From Chloroflexota bacterium (GTDB lineage Bacteria; Chloroflexota; UBA5177; JANWHV01), in NCBI GenBank assembly GCA_025450255.1, contig JANWHV010000162.1, positions 1 through 8,604 of the forward strand: a stretch of DNA of 8,604 nucleotides, given 5' to 3'. Both the position numbers and the translations under genes were made by a program. Positions 4,681-8,604 of this stretch are shown piece by piece. How positions within the stretch are numbered: position 1 is the first letter of the stretch; every line of letters begins with the position of its first letter. Under the pieces are notes generated by a model that was given only the letters and a program-made list of their open reading frames with translations, was not told the origin of the DNA and searched no databases.

Positions 4681-5841
4681 TCATTCCTCCGCATGCTCCC
4701 GCGAAAGCTGCTCCGCCGCCATGCCCGCCGCCAGCAGCGCCACCAGCGCGGTGAGCTGTGCCACCGCCGCGACTTCCGCGCCCAACGGAATCGTCAGCAC
4801 GGCCAGCAGAGCCGTCACCAGCCGCCAGCGCGCCCGCCCTATATTGAGCGAGCGGCGGAACAGCACGTCCGCCAGCATGAAGAGCGCCACGCCGCCGCCC
4901 AGGGCGATCGCCTGCGCCAGGCTGAGATCCGCGGCAGCATGGCCGATTGCCCTCCGCAACCCGGAGGCGACGGCGATGATCCCCAGCAGCATCAGCAGGT
5001 GCCAGTAGCCGAAGGCCACCAGCGCCAAGTGGGGCCGTCGATCGGCCGTCGCCTTGCTCAGCGCCTCCTCAGCCCGTCGATCGTCGCCGCCAAAGTACGC
5101 CCACCACAGGCAGGCATTGAGCAGCAGTCCCAACACCGCGATACCCGCCAACTCGGCGTCGACCGGCGCGCCCAGGGCGCCGCTGCCCACCGCGACGACC
5201 GACTCGCCGATGGCGATGATCACCACCGACCCGTGTCGCTCCACGAAGTGCGTGGGGAGGACCACGAAGCCGCTGTCCCCGGCCATAAGCGGTGTGAACC
5301 ACTCCAGGGCCACCGCCAGCGCCAAGAGTATGTGTTGCGCCCGGCCGCCGCTGACCCCGGCCAGCAACACCAGCAGCGCGGAGACGAAGTTGAAGGGCGC
5401 GAGGCGCAGAATGGCGCGCACGGCGCTCTCGGCGGGAGTGCGCGTGAACAGCGCCGCGTGTATTGCCACCACCGCGAGGTAGGCCAGCCCGAAGGCGCGT
5501 CCGCTGTCGGTGAAAGCGCGCGGGATGGCCAGCGCCAACACCAGGAAACCCGCCATGCCGCCGAGCAGGGCCATGCGGCGTTTGGCGCTATTAGGGGCCA
5601 CCGCATTGGTGAGCCAGCAGTAACCGCCATACATCCACCAGATCACGCCCAGCATCAGCGATACCCGCAGCAACCCGAGCGCGTTCGGCTCATTGAGCAG
5701 CACCGTGGTGAGCTGGGTGATCGCGAAGACGAATACCAGATCGAAGAACAGCTCAAGCGTGGAGACGCGAGGAGCCTCGGCGCCCGGCGGGCCGTAATCG
5801 GGCACGGGATGGGGCGCGGGCGGCGTTCCTGGCAGGGTCAC
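4681..5841 (-). CDS. LtrA-family (low temperature requirement) membrane protein
   Basis: A 386-residue polytopic membrane protein. The family hallmark STLELFFDLVFVFAITQL is at 27-44, and THFVERHGSVVIIAIGESVV at 197-216 is the second signature. Hydrophobic segments fill most of the rest (for example GVIWWMYGGYCWLTNA, GGMAGFLVLALAIP and WHLLMLLGIIAVASG), giving roughly ten membrane spans. The N-terminal 25 residues are Pro-rich and likely cytoplasmic. The name comes from a Listeria locus needed at low temperature; the molecular role is not established and no substrate can be inferred. The start is GTG (5841-5839) with a weak GGAAAGG about 9 nt upstream. It is read in the same direction as the MFS gene, but a 314-bp repeat-filled gap separates them, so co-transcription is doubtful. 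Confidence 0.85.
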   Translation of the reverse strand: MTLPGTPPAPHPVPDYGPPGAEAPRVSTLELFFDLVFVFAITQLTTVLLNEPNALGLLRVSLMLGVIWWMYGGYCWLTNAVAPNSAKRRMALLGGMAGFLVLALAIPRAFTDSGRAFGLAYLAVVAIHAALFTRTPAESAVRAILRLAPFNFVSALLVLLAGVSGGRAQHILLALAVALEWFTPLMAGDSGFVVLPTHFVERHGSVVIIAIGESVVAVGSGALGAPVDAELAGIAVLGLLLNACLWWAYFGGDDRRAEEALSKATADRRPHLALVAFGYWHLLMLLGIIAVASGLRRAIGHAAADLSLAQAIALGGGVALFMLADVLFRRSLNIGRARWRLVTALLAVLTIPLGAEVAAVAQLTALVALLAAGMAAEQLSREHAEE

Positions 5842-5918
5842 TTGGCATGCCCTTTCCAGGGGGCAGGCCGTGTCGCTTCACACAACGTCGTTCCGGCCCG
5901 TGTCATGGCGGCGCCCCC

Positions 5919-5968
5919 ATCCGCAGCCCACGCCCCCGGTGTTTCGGCGTGGTCCGCAGCCCACGCCA
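5919..5968. repeat. Two copies of the RTCCGCRGCCCACGCC block
   Basis: ATCCGCAGCCCACGCC (5919-5934) and GTCCGCAGCCCACGCC (5952-5967) are direct repeats 33 bp apart. A third copy, ATCCGCGGCCCACGCC, lies at 6052-6067 and a shorter one at 4657-4668. They belong to the gap between the LtrA and MFS genes, where no gene is seen. Confidence 0.7.
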
Positions 5969-5976
5969 TCCCTACC

Positions 5977-6067
5977 TGCAAACGATCTCCGTGTCTCCGT
6001 GTCTCCGCGTCTCCGCGTCTCCGTAGTGAAAACCCCACGCACCCCCACCCGATCCGCGGCCCACGCC
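5977..6067. repeat. Expanded compound repeat with five 8-bp tandem units
   Basis: TGCAAACGATCTCC opens the copy. TCTCCG then recurs with an exact 8-bp period at 5986, 5994, 6002, 6010 and 6018, followed by GTAGTGAAAACCCC (6023-6036) and the ATCCGCGGCCCACGCC block (6052-6067). The reverse strand reads CGGAGACA/CGGAGACG, a tandem intergenic motif also known from other bacterial genomes and often mis-annotated as coding. Confidence 0.8.
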
Positions 6068-6075
6068 ACTCCCAC

Positions 6076-6122
6076 CCGGCTTTAGCCGGCATTTCCTGCC
6101 ATGACCATTCCATTCATGGTCA
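6076..6122. repeat. Two adjacent hairpin-forming inverted repeats
   Basis: CCGGCT-TT-AGCCGG (6076-6089) is a perfect 6-bp stem. TGACCAT (6102-6108) and ATGGTCA (6116-6122) form a 7-bp stem with a 7-nt loop. They lie downstream of the MFS gene, between two copies of the compound repeat. No U-tract follows on either strand, so an intrinsic terminator is not convincing. Confidence 0.55.
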
Positions 6123-6128
6123 GGCATG

Positions 6129-6165
6129 GCAAAAGATCTCCGTGGTGAAAACCCCTCACGCCCCC
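6129..6165. repeat. Short copy of the compound repeat, one 8-bp unit, overlapping the MFS stop codon
   Basis: GCAAAAGATCTCCGTGGTG followed by AAAACCCCTCACGCCCCC matches the expanded copy at 5978-6047 on both sides of the tandem array, but with a single TCTCCG (6137-6142) in place of five. The MFS stop codon (TGA, 6158-6156) lies inside it. Confidence 0.75.
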
Positions 6166-7379
6166 AACGCCTCGCCACTCGCGCCCGGCTCCTTGATACC
6201 GAGCGCCACGACCAGGCCGACCAGCGCCAGCACCCCGGCCGTGACCAGAAATACCGATCGGATGCCCAGCGAGCCGGCGATCAGGCTACCGCTCAACTGG
6301 CCCAGCGCTTGCCCCGCCGCGTTGGCCCCCGCGCTCAGGCCGATCGCCGCGCCGCGCCATTCCGGCGGCGTGCCCAGGCTCAGGATGGTAGTCGAGGTCG
6401 CCAGCATGCCGCCCAGGGCCAACCCCTCCAGCCCACGCAGGATGTAAAGCTGGTTGACGCTGGAGGCGAATGACTGCGGCACGTTGAGCAGCGCCGCGCC
6501 CAGGATGGCGCCGATCAACACCAGCCGGAAGTGGCCGCGGCGATCCATGAAGCGGCCCGCGATCACCGCCGTGACCGCGCTGCAGATACCGGCGACGGAG
6601 AACACGTTCCCGGCCAGCGCCGCCGCGTTTTTGGCGTTGCCACCCAGGTCCTGCACGAAGATCGGCAAAACGGGGGCCACGACCTGGGCGCCAAACTGCA
6701 CGGCGCATACCACGACGATCACCAGCGCAAGCTGCCGGTTCGCGAAAATGGCGCGCGCGTCCGTCCGCAGGTTCCGCCGCGGCATGTCGCGGTGTGCCGC
6801 CACCGGCGTGAAATCCTCTTCCACGAAGAACATCACGATCAGCGTGGCGATCGCCAGCAGCGTGGCCGCCACCAGGAAGGTGGTCTTGAAGCCGACCCGC
6901 ACGTCAAGCTGCCCGCCCACTAGCGGGCCGATCGAGTTGCCGGTGAAGATCGCCGTCTGCATCAAGCCCATGGCGAAGCCGAGCCGTTCGCGCGGCACCA
7001 TCGCCGCCACCAGCGCCATCGAGGCGGCTACGCTGCCGGTCAAAATGCCCTGCAGGATGCGGATCACCAGCAGCTCTTCGGGGTTCCGCACCACGATCAT
7101 CAGGCCGATCAGAATCGCGCCGCAGCCCATGGCGCGCACCACCATCACCTTGCGGCCATAGCGGTCGGAGACCGAGCCCCACAGCGGCGCGAAAATGGTG
7201 AGCGCGATCGTGGTGCCGGCGTACAGCAGGCCCGACCAGATCAGCACGGCATGGCGATCGTGTACGCCCAGATGTTGGACATAAAGGGGAAGGAATGGAT
7301 ACACGAAACTGAAGCCGACAATCGCCAGAATCTGCGCGGTCCAGTTTGCCCACAGCACGCGCTGCCACGATTTGTTCAT
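6156..7379 (-). CDS. Major facilitator superfamily (DHA1-type) drug/metabolite exporter
   Basis: A 407-residue, 12-span MFS protein of the inner membrane. Motif A is seen as GSVSDRYGRK (68-77) between spans 2 and 3, and its second-half echo is GRFMDRRGHFR. The span-4 motif B is LLVIRILQGILTG (103-115, with R107 and G111). GNSIGPLVGG (147-156) is the antiporter motif C of span 5 of drug:H+ exporters. A long cytoplasmic loop (about 186-212, EEDFTPVAAHRDMPRRN) splits the halves. These traits fit a DHA1 drug:H+ antiporter resembling MdtG/TetA-type carriers; the substrate is unknown. The frame opens at 7481, but I chose the ATG at 7379 because it gives the normal short N-terminus (MNKSWQRVLWANW) and the extra upstream residues are not MFS-like. 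The only nearby Shine-Dalgarno-like run (GGGGGA) is right against the ATG. The last codons lie in a copy of the intergenic repeat. Confidence 0.85.
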   Translation of the reverse strand: MNKSWQRVLWANWTAQILAIVGFSFVYPFLPLYVQHLGVHDRHAVLIWSGLLYAGTTIALTIFAPLWGSVSDRYGRKVMVVRAMGCGAILIGLMIVVRNPEELLVIRILQGILTGSVAASMALVAAMVPRERLGFAMGLMQTAIFTGNSIGPLVGGQLDVRVGFKTTFLVAATLLAIATLIVMFFVEEDFTPVAAHRDMPRRNLRTDARAIFANRQLALVIVVVCAVQFGAQVVAPVLPIFVQDLGGNAKNAAALAGNVFSVAGICSAVTAVIAGRFMDRRGHFRLVLIGAILGAALLNVPQSFASSVNQLYILRGLEGLALGGMLATSTTILSLGTPPEWRGAAIGLSAGANAAGQALGQLSGSLIAGSLGIRSVFLVTAGVLALVGLVVALGIKEPGASGEALGA

Positions 7380-7441
7380 TCCCCCAGTGTACGTGCCTGG
7401 CCTGGGGCGAGGGGGCCGGCGATCCTGTAGTGCCCAACAGC

Positions 7442-7645
7442 ATGTTTGCCGTCCCGGCCCGCCCAGTCTCGCTGCCGCCAAGCGCGCTGGACCACGCCAT
7501 CAGCGTACACCAGTTGGCGCGGCGCTTCGACACGATCACCGCGGATGACCGGACGGTCTCAATCGAGCTGCGCCGCATTGCCGATGAAACGGCTGGTAAT
7601 GGCGTGGGTATCGGCATGTGGTGGCAACCGGCGCCCGCGCAATAA
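7442..7645 (+). pseudogene. N-terminal fragment of an ABC-2-type ATPase
   Basis: The 67-codon frame from ATG 7442 contains AISVHQLARRFDTITADDRT and then VSIELRRI. This matches the opening strands of ABC ATPases of the 'xIxVxxLxRRFGxxTAVDxVSFELRRGE' kind, including the A-loop region before Walker A. After RRI the similarity stops. No GxxGxGKS/T follows in any frame I read, and the tail (GNGVGIGMWWQPAPAQ) is unlike the family. No ribosome site is visible. It is best read as a decayed scrap between the MFS start and the 3' end of the MarR gene. Apart from it I see nothing in 7380-7678. Confidence 0.5.
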
Positions 7646-7678
7646 TCGCACCGGCGACGAACAGAAGCCGTCGTTGCG

Positions 7679-8296
7679 CTACCACACCGGCCGCGCGCGG
7701 CGGGCGCGGGCATCCTCGGCGCCGCCATAGATTTCGGTAAACGCTCTGAGCGCCGCGCGCATGGCCGATGCCTCGGCCATGCCGATCTGGGCCGCGAACT
7801 CGGCCTCGATCTCGCCGTTGATACGGATGGCGGTCTCCATGGCTTTTTGGCCCTGCTCGGTGAGGCGGATGATCTTGGCGCGGCGATCGTCAGGTACCGG
7901 ATGCCGCGCCGCCAGGCCGCGCGCCTCCATGTGGTCGACGATCTTGATCGTGGCCTGCTTGGAGATGCCCAGGATCTGGGCTAGCTCGGTGCTGGTCCGG
8001 CCCTCGCCGCGCAAGGCGCGGAACATATAGCCGTCCGGCGGCCGGAGGCCGGGGAAACCGGCCGCCGCGAGCCGCGCCGTAAGCTGATCGATGGCGCAGC
8101 GGTAGGCGATAGCCAGCAGGATCCCCAGGTCCGGCCCTTCCGCGGACGGGCGCCCGCGGCCAGCGGCCACTTGCGCCTTCCTGGTATGGGGTGTCGCGCT
8201 AGCGGTGCTCAGTACCGGCGCTTGATCTGGCCCCGCTGCCTGCTCGTCGACGGCTTGCGGCTGGCTCTTCCGCGTCTTCCGCTTTGACTTTGCCAC
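7679..8296 (-). CDS. MarR-family transcriptional regulator with N-terminal extension
   Basis: A 205-residue protein. The winged helix spans about 100-150: RTSTELAQILGISKQATIKI, then VDHMEARGLAARHPVPDDRR with the wing DDRRAK (136-141), then IIRLTEQGQKAME. Flanking helices (58-80 and 155-190) are the dimerisation parts. The first 55 residues are basic and low-complexity (AKSKRKTRKSQPQ, then Ala/Pro/Thr-rich), an unusual extra for MarR proteins and probably disordered; it may add nonspecific DNA binding. I chose the GTG at 8296 because GGGAGGT (8310-8304) lies 7 nt upstream; an in-frame ATG at 8329 would put that site inside the gene. A divergent cupin gene and the 32-bp palindrome upstream suggest autoregulation and control of the cupin gene. 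The ligand is unknown. Confidence 0.85.
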   Translation of the reverse strand: MAKSKRKTRKSQPQAVDEQAAGPDQAPVLSTASATPHTRKAQVAAGRGRPSAEGPDLGILLAIAYRCAIDQLTARLAAAGFPGLRPPDGYMFRALRGEGRTSTELAQILGISKQATIKIVDHMEARGLAARHPVPDDRRAKIIRLTEQGQKAMETAIRINGEIEAEFAAQIGMAEASAMRAALRAFTEIYGGAEDARARRARPVW

Positions 8297-8338
8297 GGAT
8301 CTTACCTCCCGCGCGGCACTTGCAATCACCTTTTCCCT

Positions 8339-8344
8339 ATTATA
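8339..8344 (-). promoter_or_regulatory. -10 box for the MarR gene
   Basis: A perfect TATAAT is read on the reverse strand, 42 bp before the GTG and 4 bp from the palindrome. No good -35 is found at 16-18 bp, since that position falls inside the palindrome. This fits a promoter whose upstream part is covered by the operator. Confidence 0.5.
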
Positions 8345-8348
8345 TACT

Positions 8349-8380
8349 CGTTGATAGTCAACTATAGTTGACTATCAACG
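8349..8380. promoter_or_regulatory. Perfect 32-bp palindrome, probable MarR operator
   Basis: Bases 8349-8364 and 8365-8380 are exact reverse complements. Each half also contains a smaller inverted repeat, GTTGA-TAG-TCAAC (8350-8362) and GTTGA-CTA-TCAAC (8367-8379), so two MarR-sized sites sit side by side. The element lies 53 bp from the MarR start and 22 bp from the cupin start, and could repress both divergent genes. Confidence 0.85.
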
Positions 8381-8402
8381 TGTAGTACAACGGAGTAGCA
8401 AG

Positions 8403-8604
8403 ATGGCGGTCATTTACGCGGATAGCGCGCCCCAATTCAACCTCGAAGGGACGGTGATTACTGGGCTTGTCTCGCCTAGCCGCGGCTCAACTGAGATCAG
8501 CGCCTGGAAGATCCGCCTGGATCCTGGGATCAGCGTCCCCCCGCATGTCCTGAGCAATGAGGAGGTGTTCGTCGTGCTGGCAGGCGAGGCCGTCGCCAGC
8601 GTCG
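8403..8604 (+). CDS. Cupin-domain protein (partial, runs off the window)
   Basis: The ATG at 8403 has GGAG 7 nt upstream. The visible 67 codons read MAVIYADSAPQFNLEGTVIT, then TEISAWKIRLDPG, then PPHVLSNEEVFVVLAGEAVA. The last stretch fits cupin motif 1, PG(x)5HxH(x)3-4E(x)6G. However, the second His is Leu (HVL), so one usual metal ligand is absent and metal binding may be altered. It probably encodes a single-domain cupin of about 100-140 residues; the rest is beyond the window. It is divergent from the MarR gene across the palindrome and is likely its target. Confidence 0.75.
   Translation, partial: MAVIYADSAPQFNLEGTVITGLVSPSRGSTEISAWKIRLDPGISVPPHVLSNEEVFVVLAGEAVASV

Noticed and set aside
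5986..6023. CRISPR-like array
   Set aside because: The unit is 8 bp with no spacers, so it is a simple tandem repeat.
6076..6089. Intrinsic terminator of the MFS gene
   Set aside because: A stem is present, but no T-rich tract follows it on the reverse strand.
4558..6447. 629-codon open frame on the plus strand
   Set aside because: It is antisense to the LtrA and SRPBCC genes, is rich in Arg/Gln/His/Pro typical of a shadow frame in GC-rich DNA, and crosses the tandem repeat. The reverse-strand proteins have clear family motifs.
6904..7728. 274-codon reverse-strand frame overlapping the MFS start
   Set aside because: It is a shadow of the MFS frame, with Arg/Ala-rich low-information sequence.

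Overview
The window is a GC-rich bacterial accessory region. No rRNA, tRNA or other phylogenetic marker is present, so the host cannot be named from the sequence. Several features are often seen together in Chloroflexota and similar soil or environmental lineages: a MacB-type ABC remnant, a DUF433/DUF5615 pair, an AbiE-like pair, and intergenic repeats of the 'CGGAGACA' kind. That assignment is a low-confidence inference.

Layout. (1) 34-585: a broken ABC exporter, with the N-terminus of a MacB/FtsX-like permease fused by deletion to the C-terminal third of a LolD/MacB-like ATPase. (2) 586-4231: a cluster of toxin-antitoxin (TA) genes, mostly ruined. It holds the C-terminal remnant of an Xre/MbcA/ParS-type antitoxin (718-957, in-frame amber) and an apparently intact AbiEi/AbiEii-like operon (994-2884) with its own promoter and a striking four-half-site operator over the start codon. 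A reverse-strand DUF433 antitoxin-like pseudogene (in-frame amber) and a fragment of its DUF5615 PIN-like partner follow (3369-2844). Last is an intact excisionase-type HTH antitoxin (3368-3814) followed by a PIN toxin gene cut off before its active site is complete (3815-about 4137). (3) 4134-7379, reverse strand: an SRPBCC/AHSA1-domain protein, an LtrA-family membrane protein and a major facilitator superfamily (MFS) exporter. The intergenic gaps carry copies of a compound repeat, one with an expanded 8-bp tandem array. (4) 7442-8604: an N-terminal scrap of an ABC ATPase, a MarR-family regulator on the reverse strand, and a divergent cupin gene that runs off the end. A perfect 32-bp palindrome lies between the last two.

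How it fits together. The AbiE-like pair looks like the one complete TA/abortive-infection unit in a decayed TA hot spot. Its first gene should repress the operon through the operator, and the nucleotidyltransferase is the likely toxin. The HTH antitoxin survives next to a truncated PIN toxin and is probably an orphan. MarR and cupin look like a self-regulated divergent pair. The MFS, LtrA and SRPBCC genes are ordinary accessory genes. All family assignments were made by reading motifs, with no database search.
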